From DAORHV01 sp964458645 (GTDB lineage Bacteria > Patescibacteriota > Gracilibacteria > Peribacterales > Peribacteraceae), in NCBI GenBank assembly GCA_964458645.1, contig CAYWJU010000005.1:1-64000 (forward strand): a DNA stretch of 64,000 bases, given 5' to 3'. Each line of letters begins with the position of its first letter. Positions within the stretch are counted from its first letter, which is position 1. Below, in pieces: positions 10,032 through 18,630 of this stretch. The notes under the pieces are model-generated. The model was not told the origin of the DNA, ran no database searches, and saw only the letters and a list, made by a program, of their open reading frames with translations. The position numbers and the translations under genes are program-made.

Positions 10032-10802
10032 TTATCGCAGCAACAGCAGTGCTGCAATCACCACCACAATCCGCTCAATGCCAAATACGATGAACGAATG
10101 CCCCTGAATGAACTTCACCAGCCAACGGATGACGACCAGCGCGACCACGAACGATACGAATGCGCCGATGCCGAGCATCTGCCACTCTGCCCCCGTGAAT
10201 GACGTGCCGGATTTCATCAAATCCAAAGCGCTTGCGGCAAGAATGGTCGGTACAGCTAGCAGAAATGAGAATTCCACGATGGTTTTGCGCGGAATTCCCA
10301 AAAGCATGCCTCCAATAATGGTTGCCGCTGCGCGTGAGACGCCCGGAACAATGGCAATGGCCTGGAAGACGCCCACCAGTACGGCATGCGACAGGGGAAT
10401 GGAACGCACATCTGTAGGCCCGCCCTGCTTTTCGCGGTGGACCAATTCAAAGATGATCAAGACTGCACCGCCCACCGCCAATGCCCACAAAATGAGTGCC
10501 GTGCTTTCCAATAGCACGTTTTTTACAACCTTATGCAGCGCCAATCCTATGATTGCGGTCGGAATGAATGCAGCGCAGACCTTCAGAAACGTTTGTTTGT
10601 CAGTCAGCAGGCGTTTGCCGTACAGCGCCAGCACCGCGGCGATGGCACCTGCCTGAATGGCGATCTCGAATGTTTTGGCGAACTCGCCTTGTTGTATACC
10701 GAGCGCTTGGGCGGCAAGCACCAAGTGGCCAGTGGACGAGATTGGAAGGAACTCGGTAATACCCTCGACGATGCCGAGGATGATTGCATGAAATGGCGTC
10801 AT
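10032..10802 (-). CDS. uppP: Undecaprenyl-diphosphatase UppP (BacA)
   Basis: UppP removes a phosphate from undecaprenyl pyrophosphate so that the lipid carrier can be reused for wall and surface polysaccharides; high dosage gives bacitracin resistance. The 256-residue product has both signature regions, EGITEFLPISSTGHL near the N-terminus and PGVSRAAAT in the second half, in a protein of about eight membrane segments. The start at 10802 gives the usual N-terminus MTPFHAIILG; a longer frame to 10883 overlaps the upstream gene. It is last in the dnaX-to-uppP run, 10 nt behind the kinase gene. Confidence 0.95.
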   Translation of the reverse strand: MTPFHAIILGIVEGITEFLPISSTGHLVLAAQALGIQQGEFAKTFEIAIQAGAIAAVLALYGKRLLTDKQTFLKVCAAFIPTAIIGLALHKVVKNVLLESTALILWALAVGGAVLIIFELVHREKQGGPTDVRSIPLSHAVLVGVFQAIAIVPGVSRAAATIIGGMLLGIPRKTIVEFSFLLAVPTILAASALDLMKSGTSFTGAEWQMLGIGAFVSFVVALVVIRWLVKFIQGHSFIVFGIERIVVVIAALLLLR

Positions 10803-10812
10803 GAGATGAGTG

Positions 10813-11202
10813 TTAGCGGTACAACTTGACCAATGCCACCACGTACGGAGTGAAGACGATGAGAATGACAATCGCAGCCGCACCCAACATGGTGAAGGCG
10901 GCAGCGGCTGCTACGTCTTTCGTTTGTTTCAACGCAATGTGATAGTGACGGCCCTGTTTCTTGTAGAGCTCATCCAAGGCATTTACCAAGCGCTCCAATG
11001 CGGTATTGATAAGCTCCACGGCAATGAACGCGCCGCCTGCGCCGATCAGCGCCATCCACTCCCAGGCACCGATGTCGAATGCAAAGCCCAGAACGATTAC
11101 GACCGTGTAGCCGATGATGAAATGCCGTAAATTGCGTTCAGCAGACACCGCGTGCGTAAGCCCCTCTATGGCATACCGGAAACTACGATAACTCTGGCGC
11201 AT
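10813..11202 (-). CDS. dgkA: Diacylglycerol/undecaprenol kinase (DgkA family)
   Basis: A 129-residue membrane kinase with three predicted transmembrane helices and the family motif AVELINTALERLVN, which holds the metal/ATP-binding glutamates. In Gram-positive-type bacteria this enzyme mainly phosphorylates undecaprenol; its position directly before uppP fits a lipid-carrier recycling pair. It lies 10 nt behind glyA on the same strand. Confidence 0.93.
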   Translation of the reverse strand: MRQSYRSFRYAIEGLTHAVSAERNLRHFIIGYTVVIVLGFAFDIGAWEWMALIGAGGAFIAVELINTALERLVNALDELYKKQGRHYHIALKQTKDVAAAAAFTMLGAAAIVILIVFTPYVVALVKLYR

Positions 11203-11212
11203 GAGCGGAAGA

Positions 11213-12478
11213 TTAAGCGGAAATACCGGGCACCGGGAAGGTGCGACAGAAGACTTTTACTTCCTCATGGAGCTTGGCGATAGCGGAGTCGTCTTTGCGC
11301 TTCTCCACCGCCGTCAGAATGAATTTCCCAAGCACTTCCATGTCCTTTTCCTTCATGCCGCGAGTGGTAATGGCCGGAGTGCCGATACGTACACCCGACG
11401 GGTCCATGGGCTTGCGCGTATCGTTGGCAATCATGTTCTTGTTCAGCGTAATACCGACGCGGTCGAGCACTTGCTCAACTTCACTGCCGCCAATGCCCCA
11501 TGATGTGACGCAGTCCACCAACATGAGGTGGTTGTCGGTGCCGTTTGTGACCAATTTTGCGCCGTTGTTCATCAGGAACTTGGCAAGGTGCTTCGAGTTG
11601 GCGATGACTTGCTTGGCGTAGTCCTTGAATTCCGGCTTCAGCGCTTCTCCGAAGGCAACGGCTTTGGCTGCGACCATCTGCATGATCGGACCACCCTGGA
11701 AACCCGGGAAAATAGCCTTATCGATCTTCTTTCCCAGTTCAGCATCACGGCACATGATTAATCCTCCGCGCGGTCCGCGGAGGCTTTTGTGCGTGGTGCT
11801 CGTAATGATGTCGAAACCGTCATCGAAGGGGTTGCGTAGTTGCTTTCCGGCAATGAGTCCTGCGATATGGGCCATGTCTGCCATGGTGTACGCGCCCACT
11901 TCGTCGGCGATGGCCTTCATTTTTGCGTAGTTCACTTCGCGCGGGTATGCGGAGAAACCCGCCAAAATGATCTTCGGCTTCTCTTTCTTGGCGACTTCGC
12001 GCATTTCGTCGTAATCCAGCTCACCGGTCTCCACATCCTTCATCTTGTAGCGCACGAACTTGAAGATTTTCGTGAGATACGTGACCGGGTGGCCGTGGGT
12101 CAGGTGGCCGCCGTGACTCAGGTCCATGCCGAGCACCGTATCGCCCGGTTCCATGAGGGCGAAATACGTGGCGACGTTGGCAGGTGCTCCAGCATGCGGC
12201 TGCACGTTGGCAGCTCCGGCGTTGAACAGCTTCTTGGCACGCTCAATGGCAAGGGACTCCACGATGTCGGTGTACTCCTGTCCGCCGTAATAACGCTTTC
12301 CAGGGTAACCTTCGCTGTATTTGTTATTGAAGACGCTTCCCATGATTTCCAGTACGGCGGGGGAGACGTAGTTCTCGGATGCGATGAGTTCCATTCCTTC
12401 GGCTTGGCGGGTCATTTCGCCCATCAAGGCGTTGTAAATGTCTTTGTCGCCGGCTTGAAGAGAGGTGTAGGTGGGCAT
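11213..12478 (-). CDS. glyA: Serine hydroxymethyltransferase
   Basis: PLP enzyme that interconverts serine plus tetrahydrofolate with glycine plus 5,10-methylene-THF. The 421-residue length is normal. ELIASENYVS and the PLP-lysine motif STTHKSLRGPRGG (Lys about 231) are intact. The start at 12478 (MPTYTSLQ) is chosen because the upstream open frame runs through another gene in a different frame. The preceding gene, 5-formyl-THF cyclo-ligase, feeds the same folate pool. PLP could come from PdxS/PdxT encoded at 18.8 and 20.6 kb. Confidence 0.97.
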   Translation of the reverse strand: MPTYTSLQAGDKDIYNALMGEMTRQAEGMELIASENYVSPAVLEIMGSVFNNKYSEGYPGKRYYGGQEYTDIVESLAIERAKKLFNAGAANVQPHAGAPANVATYFALMEPGDTVLGMDLSHGGHLTHGHPVTYLTKIFKFVRYKMKDVETGELDYDEMREVAKKEKPKIILAGFSAYPREVNYAKMKAIADEVGAYTMADMAHIAGLIAGKQLRNPFDDGFDIITSTTHKSLRGPRGGLIMCRDAELGKKIDKAIFPGFQGGPIMQMVAAKAVAFGEALKPEFKDYAKQVIANSKHLAKFLMNNGAKLVTNGTDNHLMLVDCVTSWGIGGSEVEQVLDRVGITLNKNMIANDTRKPMDPSGVRIGTPAITTRGMKEKDMEVLGKFILTAVEKRKDDSAIAKLHEEVKVFCRTFPVPGISA

Positions 12479-12496
12479 GAGCCGAGCATAGCGAAA

Positions 12497-12528
12497 GACT
12501 GCAATGACTCCAAGGACTCTAGGGGCTT
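12497..12528. repeat. Single-arm 9-nt-unit array E
   Basis: GACTGCAAT, GACTCCAAG, GACTCTAGG: three 9-nt units related to the hairpin elements elsewhere in the window, but without a matching inverted arm. It lies directly after the stop codon (12529-12531, minus strand) of the cyclo-ligase gene and before glyA. Confidence 0.45.
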
Positions 12529-13119
12529 CTACGATGCTTTCCCCGGCTTCTTGGCTTGCAACGGGCCCCGGCTTGTGACGACGCAATCGACGGGCTGATC
12601 GTGGGCTTCCATGGGCAAGTCCGGAACGAATTGGCAGTCGAAACACACACCGATGAACCTGGTACCGGGTTGGCGTTTGCGCTGGGCGGCGATCCAGTAA
12701 TCGTATCCGCCATTGCCCCGACCCATGCGAAGGCCGGAGTCCGTGAATGCGCGGCCGGGAACAATCGCTTCCAGGATCGTCGATTCGTCCGCGGCAGGAC
12801 AGTCGTCGGAAGCCTCCAAGATATTGCTGATAGGGTTGCGTACGTTCTGCGAAAGGTCTGTGACAATTCGAAATACCAAATGATTGCGCACCACGGCCGG
12901 CATGACCACTGTCCACCCCTTGCTCATCAACTCCATCAGCAGAGGCTTGATGTCCGGTTCGTCCAGATACGGCATGTATGCGGCGATTGTTTTTGGTGCA
13001 TCTCCAAGGAGTTCTTTCAAATAGCGGCACAGCACGCGGCTCTGCACATCGCGTTCCTGCTGGGTCATGTGCTTCAAGCGGCCGACGATGGCGAGACGGA
13101 ATTCGGCCTTGGGTTGCAT
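12529..13119 (-). CDS. 5-formyltetrahydrofolate cyclo-ligase
   Basis: ATP-dependent conversion of 5-formyl-THF to 5,10-methenyl-THF, returning the storage folate to the active pool. The 196-residue protein carries the family signature VPGRAFTDSGLRMGRGNGGYD, which forms the ATP/folate site, and the N-terminal arginine-rich helix expected in the family. The start at 13119 lies just outside the palindromic element separating it from dnaX. It precedes glyA, whose side reaction is a source of 5-formyl-THF. Confidence 0.93.
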   Translation of the reverse strand: MQPKAEFRLAIVGRLKHMTQQERDVQSRVLCRYLKELLGDAPKTIAAYMPYLDEPDIKPLLMELMSKGWTVVMPAVVRNHLVFRIVTDLSQNVRNPISNILEASDDCPAADESTILEAIVPGRAFTDSGLRMGRGNGGYDYWIAAQRKRQPGTRFIGVCFDCQFVPDLPMEAHDQPVDCVVTSRGPLQAKKPGKAS

Positions 13120-13142
13120 GTCGCTGATTGTAACTCCTGGAT

Positions 13143-13231
13143 GAGTCCGAAGAAACCGACGAGTCCGAGGATTCCGACGAACGACAAATATCTTCGGACT
13201 CTTCGGTTCCCTCGGTTTCTTCGGAAACCTC
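13143..13231. repeat. 9-nt-unit palindromic element B
   Basis: Left arm: GAGTCCGAA, GAAACCGAC, GAGTCCGAG, GATTCCGAC, GAA. Right arm (13191-13231), read on the minus strand: GTTTCCGAA, GAAACCGAG, GGAACCGAA, GAGTCCGAA. Aligned, the two arms agree at roughly four positions in five and would form a long imperfect hairpin with a short loop. On the minus strand the element starts 1 nt after the dnaX stop codon and ends 23 nt before the cyclo-ligase start. Confidence 0.8.
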
Positions 13232-13232
13232 G

Positions 13233-14750
13233 TTACATCCCAAATACCTCCTTCGCAGCATCCACCAAATCCGTATCCGTGGCAGGCGCGGATGCAGTGG
13301 CCGCAGGGCGCACAGTTTCCAGGCGACAGTCGATGCGTACCGGACGCTTGAAGATATCCTGCAAAATTTCTTCGATTGCCCGACTGGAATTCACATCATT
13401 GACCTTGTCGCGGTGAAATGCCGACGGGAACGAGAGCACCAGACTCTTGTCTTCGATTGCAGTGACCGATGCATTCTTCAGACTCATGCGGGCCGACGGA
13501 GGATTGGTGCGTTTTACGATATCGGTCCAGTGTTTCAGTACGTTTTCCAGCGTGAAGTCTTCGGCGTTCACTTCACCTGGGTGCGGCGCCTTCACGATTG
13601 TTTCCGGTACGATGGGCTTTGCGACCGGAGTGGCGACATGCGTTGTTGCAGGTGCAAATGCAGGAGCAGGTTTTGCGGTTGGACGAACGGTTGGAACAGG
13701 GGCGGCAAGGACGGGGCTTGCAGAACGATGTCCACCTGTATCGACCATGGGCATGCTGCACAGTGCCAACAGCGCCGATTCGGCAACAAGGCCGGGTACC
13801 GGCGAAATGCGCAGGTCACGCAGCGCCTGGATCAATGTGTCCATCATCCGGAGGTAACCACTGTGGTCGACTTTCTTATCGATGTCTTCGTGCATTTGGG
13901 TCCGGATGACGCCAAGGAAATCTCCAATGATCACATCCAGCGGCGTATTGGTTTCTTCGATCTCTTCGATGATTTTAGGAATCTTGGCGATGTCTTTGGC
14001 GTTCACCGCTTGCAGTAATTCTTCAATAAACAGCGTCGACGAACGTCCGATGCGCTCGGCCACGTCCTGTAGAGAAACCTTCTCCAGCGACCGCAGCTGG
14101 TCCAAGAGCGAAATGGCATCGCGGAAGCTGCCGGTGGCATGGCGGGCCACTGCGCGCAGCGCATCGCGGTCGATTTTAATGTGTTCCTGATCCACGATGT
14201 ACTGCAGTCTGCGCGTAATGTCGTCATCCTTCACCCGTTTAAAGAGGAAGCGCTGGCAGCGCGACTGAATGGTATCGGGAACTTTGTGTAACTCGGTCGT
14301 GGCCAGAATGAAGTATGCGTATTCAGGCGGTTCTTCAAGCGTCTTGAGCAATGCGTTGAACGCCTCCTTTGTCAGCATGTGGACTTCGTCGATGATGTAC
14401 ACCTTGGCCTTGGCGATGACCGGCGAGAAGTTGATGCGCTCAATGAGGTCGCGCACGTCGTCGATACGGCGGTTGCTGGCGGCGTCGATTTCGATTAAAT
14501 CCACAAGCGATCCGTTCTCTACTGCTTCAATCAATTGTTTTTGTACGATCTCATTCTCCGTGCCGCTGCACAAAATGATCTTTGCGAGGATGCGGGCTAC
14601 GGATGTCTTTCCTGTGCCGCGCGTACCGCACAACAAATAGGCATGCGACAATTGCTTCTGGTCGACCGCTCGCTCCAACGTGGTGACCACATGGTCCTGG
14701 CCGACTACGTCTGCAAAACTCTTGGGCCGGTACTTCAGATAGAGGGTCAT
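13233..14750 (-). CDS. dnaX: DNA polymerase III subunit gamma/tau, zinc module absent
   Basis: Clamp-loader ATPase of the replicative polymerase. The 505-residue product has Walker A GTRGTGKTS (from about residue 43), the sensor/DEAD-like IDEVHML and the SRC motif (SRCQRF) with the arginine finger. The four-cysteine zinc module that normally follows the Walker A helix is missing: only one Cys (LCSGTENE) remains in a shortened segment. Domain III (about 210-330) is present; the C-terminal third has an Ala/Pro-rich linker and a small conserved tail. No frameshift site for gamma was recognised. First gene of the run toward uppP. Confidence 0.95.
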   Translation of the reverse strand: MTLYLKYRPKSFADVVGQDHVVTTLERAVDQKQLSHAYLLCGTRGTGKTSVARILAKIILCSGTENEIVQKQLIEAVENGSLVDLIEIDAASNRRIDDVRDLIERINFSPVIAKAKVYIIDEVHMLTKEAFNALLKTLEEPPEYAYFILATTELHKVPDTIQSRCQRFLFKRVKDDDITRRLQYIVDQEHIKIDRDALRAVARHATGSFRDAISLLDQLRSLEKVSLQDVAERIGRSSTLFIEELLQAVNAKDIAKIPKIIEEIEETNTPLDVIIGDFLGVIRTQMHEDIDKKVDHSGYLRMMDTLIQALRDLRISPVPGLVAESALLALCSMPMVDTGGHRSASPVLAAPVPTVRPTAKPAPAFAPATTHVATPVAKPIVPETIVKAPHPGEVNAEDFTLENVLKHWTDIVKRTNPPSARMSLKNASVTAIEDKSLVLSFPSAFHRDKVNDVNSSRAIEEILQDIFKRPVRIDCRLETVRPAATASAPATDTDLVDAAKEVFGM

Positions 14751-14892
14751 GAGGTGCCGAGTATAGCAAACCCGAAGCTGGAGAAGAATCTCGGACGCTT
14801 CGGTGGCTTTGGCAAAGGGGTGCTCTGCCCGTGACGTTCCTTCAAGGTCTTCTCTCAGCTACAATCAGTCTGTCATTCTTTCTCCTCCACTC

Positions 14893-15498
14893 ATGTTTCG
14901 CAGCGCTTCCATCGTTCTTGCTTCCGCATCGCTCCTTGCTCTCGCCGCATGTGGAGTAGATACAACCGGCCTCAGCCCCGAATCTTCTCGCACTGCTACC
15001 GGCAACGTGAGTTCGGGAATCATTTTTACTGAATATGCCGATATGCAATGCCCTGCGTGTCAGGCTGCGTACGATCTTATCAACAAGCCGTTGCTTGCGA
15101 AGTACGGCAGCAAGGTCCGCTTCGAATTCAAGCATTTCCCGCTGAAGAACATCCATCGCTATGCCTTCGAAGCCGCCCAAGCCAGCGAGTGTGCTGCGGA
15201 TCAGGGAAAATTCTGGGAATTTATCGATCTTGCCTACGCAAAACAGAAGTCGTTGAGCTCTACTGCACTGCGTGAGTGGGCTGCCGAACTGAAGCTCGAC
15301 GCTGCGTTGTTCGAGCGCTGCGTGGCATCCGGCATTAAGGAGAAGGCCGTGAACGATGACTTTGCTCAGGGAAGCAAAATCGGCGTCGATTCCACGCCAT
15401 CATTCTTCGTGAATGGAAAGCGAGTGAAGAATACGATCGAAGCTACCAGCGCGGCTATCGATGAAGCCCTGCAGTTGCAGAGCAACATTCCTCTCTAA
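14893..15498 (+). CDS. DsbA/thioredoxin-like lipoprotein
   Basis: Extracytoplasmic thiol oxidoreductase. The 201-residue precursor begins with a signal peptide and lipobox (LALAAC, Cys about 20), so it should be membrane-anchored by lipid. The thioredoxin fold contains the redox motif CPAC within EYADMQCPACQAAY and the cis-proline segment DSTPSFFVNG. It matches the DsbA-like thioredoxin_4 type often paired with a VKOR or DsbB partner; no such partner is adjacent. A -10 TACAAT at 14860-14865 gives a leader of about 25 nt. Convergent with the DM13 lipoprotein gene. Confidence 0.9.
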   Translation: MFRSASIVLASASLLALAACGVDTTGLSPESSRTATGNVSSGIIFTEYADMQCPACQAAYDLINKPLLAKYGSKVRFEFKHFPLKNIHRYAFEAAQASECAADQGKFWEFIDLAYAKQKSLSSTALREWAAELKLDAALFERCVASGIKEKAVNDDFAQGSKIGVDSTPSFFVNGKRVKNTIEATSAAIDEALQLQSNIPL

Positions 15499-15516
15499 AG
15501 AGGAGTTCGTCGGTGT

Positions 15517-16086
15517 TTAGTCTCTCGCACTGAGCTGCACGAAGCCGTGCAGGCGCTTGAGCTTTGCGTCCCACAGCACCAGCGAACGCAGGTTCTTGGC
15601 AGCATCGCCTGTCGGACCCTTGAGCGTCATGGCACCGTATGGATACTCAATGCGTCCAAGGTCCACAGCAGTGATGTCGGGAAATGCGGCATCGCGAGGG
15701 TCTACGAGGGTTGTCAGATACAAGTGCAAATCCAGCCCCGGTCGCGATTGGAAATCGGACGAAAGATACAGCGTGCCGTTCTGGAACAGCGCCCAGCCTT
15801 GCACGCTTTCATACAAGGGAATAAACGGGCCGCTTATGCTGCCGCGCTTCAGTGTTTGCGTAGCGGCAAGCGACTTCTTCGCCTCGGCGATTCCATTCTC
15901 CAGTATCGCACGCGTGGAAGGGTCGTCTGCCAACGGGTCTTTTTGAATGATGATATTCGCCAGCGAGTCCGCCAATTCTTCGTCGTGTTGTGTTCGAACC
16001 AGCGGGTTGCCTGCGATGTCTCCCTGGTTGCCGCAGGCAGAAAGAAGCAAAACGCTCAAGAGAGCGATAATTGAGGTGCGTTGCAT
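15517..16086 (-). CDS. DM13-domain lipoprotein
   Basis: A 189-residue lipoprotein (LLSAC lipobox, Cys near residue 18). The C-terminal 110 residues match the DM13 pattern: TLYLSSDFQSRPGLDLHLYL, then VDLGRI and a SLVLWDAKLKRLHGFVQL ending. DM13 domains are extracytoplasmic and have been proposed to act in electron transfer, though the cysteine common in eukaryotic members is not seen here. The start at 16086 puts the signal peptide at the N-terminus. Confidence 0.8.
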   Translation of the reverse strand: MQRTSIIALLSVLLLSACGNQGDIAGNPLVRTQHDEELADSLANIIIQKDPLADDPSTRAILENGIAEAKKSLAATQTLKRGSISGPFIPLYESVQGWALFQNGTLYLSSDFQSRPGLDLHLYLTTLVDPRDAAFPDITAVDLGRIEYPYGAMTLKGPTGDAAKNLRSLVLWDAKLKRLHGFVQLSARD

Positions 16087-16132
16087 AGGAACGGTATGGT
16101 GCCAAAGCTGCGGACATTTGGCAATCATTCGT

Positions 16133-17917
16133 CTAGTTCTTGCTCAGTGGCGGGCCGGATCCGTTGTAGATCAGACCGGCTCGTTCCAGCTCTGCAGTAA
16201 GACTGCGAAGCTCCGTTAGGTGGCTGAACAAACTGTTATGGTAGCCCTCGCTCATGGGCATGCCATTGTCGTGGACGCACAATGTCCTCCAATACAAATC
16301 TCGCTCACTTTGGGGTTTCTCCAGCCAGATGCCAAGCGTGTTGGCTCCGTCGCTGGCTGCTCCGATATCCACATGCGTCAGTGTGGCGCGCCGCTTTGCA
16401 AATTCATTGTTTCGCATGTGCTCCTGTCCTGAATTTTGCGAATTCAGCACATGATCCTGCCGGCGGCCGGTATCGATTCCTTTTTTTGCGCGGATATTCG
16501 TCAGCTCGCTGCTCTCCTTGCTGGCACCGGCCTTTGCACGCTCGTAATCCAAGAAGTTGTGATCACGGCACCACTTGTTGTTGTACACGATCCAGCGCAT
16601 TTGATGAATGCCGCGGTTTGGGTTGCTGGAGTATAAAAGCCGTCGAACTACCGGCTGAAATTCACTGGGAATGCTGCCCAACACATCATTGATTTTCGCG
16701 CAGATGCTTTTGCCGGATTCGATTTTGTTTTTCGGTTTTCCATCTTTGCCTTTTGCATTTTTGTCATTTCGCATTTGGGCCAGGTATTGCTTCATGGATG
16801 TCAGACGTGCTCGATCACGCTCGTTCAAGTCCATACCCGATGCCGTTTTAATGTGCCGTTCCGCATCGTCCCATTCTTTCAAGTCCAGTGAATGCCGAAT
16901 TTGAATGAACACAGGCTCCTCTTTGTCGATGTTGATCGCGTCGTCGATACGCTGCTCCGTTTCCTCCACCCAGCGTAGGCGTTGTGCGTAATGCATGTTC
17001 AGGAAGCGCTCAGGCGGAATGATGTACATGCCGATGGCGGGGTTCTTGAGCGGCGCACCTTTGCGACAGACGTTATCGTAGCGCTGGCGAACGACGCGCC
17101 ACTTTTGAATGAGTCCTTGCAGCGAATTCGCTCCGCCGCTCAAAAAACGGTCGATGACGTCCGGTTTGGCTGAGCTCTTGAAGATGCGCTCGAGCCAGCT
17201 ACCTATCTTTGCGCTGCTCATGGCTCCTTCTGCAACCGCGCTCCGCAAGATGCCCGTCGCCTTGGTTTCCAGCTGCTTGTAGACGCCGGTGCCCTTGTCT
17301 TTGCGTTCTACGATCATCACGGCGCGCACCCTCGCCAGCAAATCCACGCGCTGGTCGTAGTGCATGTCGATGAAGCTGCTTTCATCGTTGAGCTTCTTCA
17401 CATGGGGGTTGTCCTTTAGTATTTTCATGGCCGGATTGGCGAGCAGCGCCTTGCGTTCGGCGGCGGCCTTTTCCCAGCGTGCGATGTACGAGGGGAACTG
17501 ATGATTGACCCAGTATTCCTTGGCTTTGAAATCAGATTCATTCTGGTAACGCGCCATCCAACGGTCGCGTGACGCGCTGGAGATGAGTTTACGGGAATAG
17601 GCATTTTGCAGCGGTCGGGTGAAGTCCGAATGCACTGCGAGTGCGGATCGCATCATGTCGCGAGCGAAGCCGCTGAAGAATTCCTCGCGGGAACGAATGT
17701 TGTCGATTTCATTCTCATCGTCGGTGAGTTTGGTGCGACTTACCCATTCTTCAGTTTCGCGGGTTCGGTTATGGGATTCGTGGCCCGTTTGTTGCATAAC
17801 TCGGCGGTACGCAGCCATGTTGCTGCGAATGGCGCTGAGACGCGCAGCCAAGCCCGGATCGTAGGACGATTCGGCGGATTCATTGGCAGGGGCCTTTTCT
17901 TTGGCGTACGACACCAT
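16133..17917 (-). CDS. Large hypothetical protein with an internal repeat
   Basis: I cannot assign this 594-residue protein. It is polar, rich in Arg, Lys and Glu, helical in appearance and has no signal peptide or membrane segment. Two segments resemble each other: one around residue 184 (FIDMHYDQRVDLLARVR) and one around residue 309 (FLNMHYAQRLRWVEETE), sharing MHYxQR, which suggests an internal duplication. A central Lys/Gly-rich stretch (about residues 394-405) may be a flexible hinge. It has its own -10 box 9 nt before the ATG. The next gene on this strand, 46 nt on, is the DM13 lipoprotein. Confidence 0.78.
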   Translation of the reverse strand: MVSYAKEKAPANESAESSYDPGLAARLSAIRSNMAAYRRVMQQTGHESHNRTRETEEWVSRTKLTDDENEIDNIRSREEFFSGFARDMMRSALAVHSDFTRPLQNAYSRKLISSASRDRWMARYQNESDFKAKEYWVNHQFPSYIARWEKAAAERKALLANPAMKILKDNPHVKKLNDESSFIDMHYDQRVDLLARVRAVMIVERKDKGTGVYKQLETKATGILRSAVAEGAMSSAKIGSWLERIFKSSAKPDVIDRFLSGGANSLQGLIQKWRVVRQRYDNVCRKGAPLKNPAIGMYIIPPERFLNMHYAQRLRWVEETEQRIDDAINIDKEEPVFIQIRHSLDLKEWDDAERHIKTASGMDLNERDRARLTSMKQYLAQMRNDKNAKGKDGKPKNKIESGKSICAKINDVLGSIPSEFQPVVRRLLYSSNPNRGIHQMRWIVYNNKWCRDHNFLDYERAKAGASKESSELTNIRAKKGIDTGRRQDHVLNSQNSGQEHMRNNEFAKRRATLTHVDIGAASDGANTLGIWLEKPQSERDLYWRTLCVHDNGMPMSEGYHNSLFSHLTELRSLTAELERAGLIYNGSGPPLSKN

Positions 17918-17926
17918 GGGTGACCT

Positions 17927-17932
17927 AGTATA
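17927..17932 (-). promoter_or_regulatory. -10 box of the 594-residue hypothetical gene
   Basis: TATACT on the minus strand, 9 nt before the ATG at 17917; predicted leader is 0-3 nt. No good -35 is seen. Confidence 0.6.
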
Positions 17933-18036
17933 CCCGGATTTGACAACATCCGCCTTGCAGCCGTTCCTATTTCCTATTCTGGCAAATCGGGGAGATATGC
18001 TAGGCTTCCTCGCACATTCATTTTTTCCGTTTTGCC

Positions 18037-18630
18037 ATGATTCTCTCCGATCGCGACATTAAGGAGGCCATTCGTTCCGGACGCGTGAAAGTCAGTAGTC
18101 CCGAATCGGAATTGTTTGAACACATTCATGCAAGCAGCATGGATTTGCGTCTGGGCAACATCTTCAAGGTATACGAGCACAGCAAGTACGCATTGCTCGA
18201 CCCCAAGAACCCGATGACGTTCGCCAAGAACATGCGCATTATCGACATTAAAGATAATGAGCCGTTCATCATCCAGCCGGGAGAATTCGTTCTGGGTGTA
18301 ACCCAGGAGACCATCTCCATTCCAGATGACTTGGTTGTTCGCGTGGAAGGCCGCAGCTCATTGGGTCGTCTTGGCATCATCATTCACTCCACCGCCGGTT
18401 TCGTTGATCCGGGTTTCTCGGGGACCATTACGCTCGAAATCAGCAACTTGAACCGCCTGCCCATCGCGCTCTACCCAGGCATGCGTGTGTGCCAAATCGC
18501 CTTTGAAATGATGACCTCTCCGGCCGAAACCCCGTACCACAAGAAGAAGGGCAGCAAGTACATGGGTCAGGTTCTTCCTGAGGAAAGCAGGCTTGGTGCG
18601 GATGCGGAATTCGTCGAGTCCATGATTTAA
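18037..18630 (+). CDS. dcd: dCTP deaminase
   Basis: Deaminates dCTP to dUTP on the route to dTMP. The 197-residue product begins MILSDRDI and has the trimeric dUTPase-fold signatures VEGRSSLGRLG (catalytic region) and TAGFVDPGFSGTITLE. It is of normal length. Whether it is mono- or bifunctional (dCTP deaminase/dUTPase) cannot be decided by eye. A 122-bp palindrome begins directly after the stop codon. Confidence 0.95.
   Translation: MILSDRDIKEAIRSGRVKVSSPESELFEHIHASSMDLRLGNIFKVYEHSKYALLDPKNPMTFAKNMRIIDIKDNEPFIIQPGEFVLGVTQETISIPDDLVVRVEGRSSLGRLGIIIHSTAGFVDPGFSGTITLEISNLNRLPIALYPGMRVCQIAFEMMTSPAETPYHKKKGSKYMGQVLPEESRLGADAEFVESMI

Noticed and set aside
11213..13261. Single 682-codon minus-strand frame including glyA
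   Set aside because: The upstream 260 codons overlap the cyclo-ligase gene in another frame and translate repeat element B into Ser/Glu runs; only the glyA part is real.
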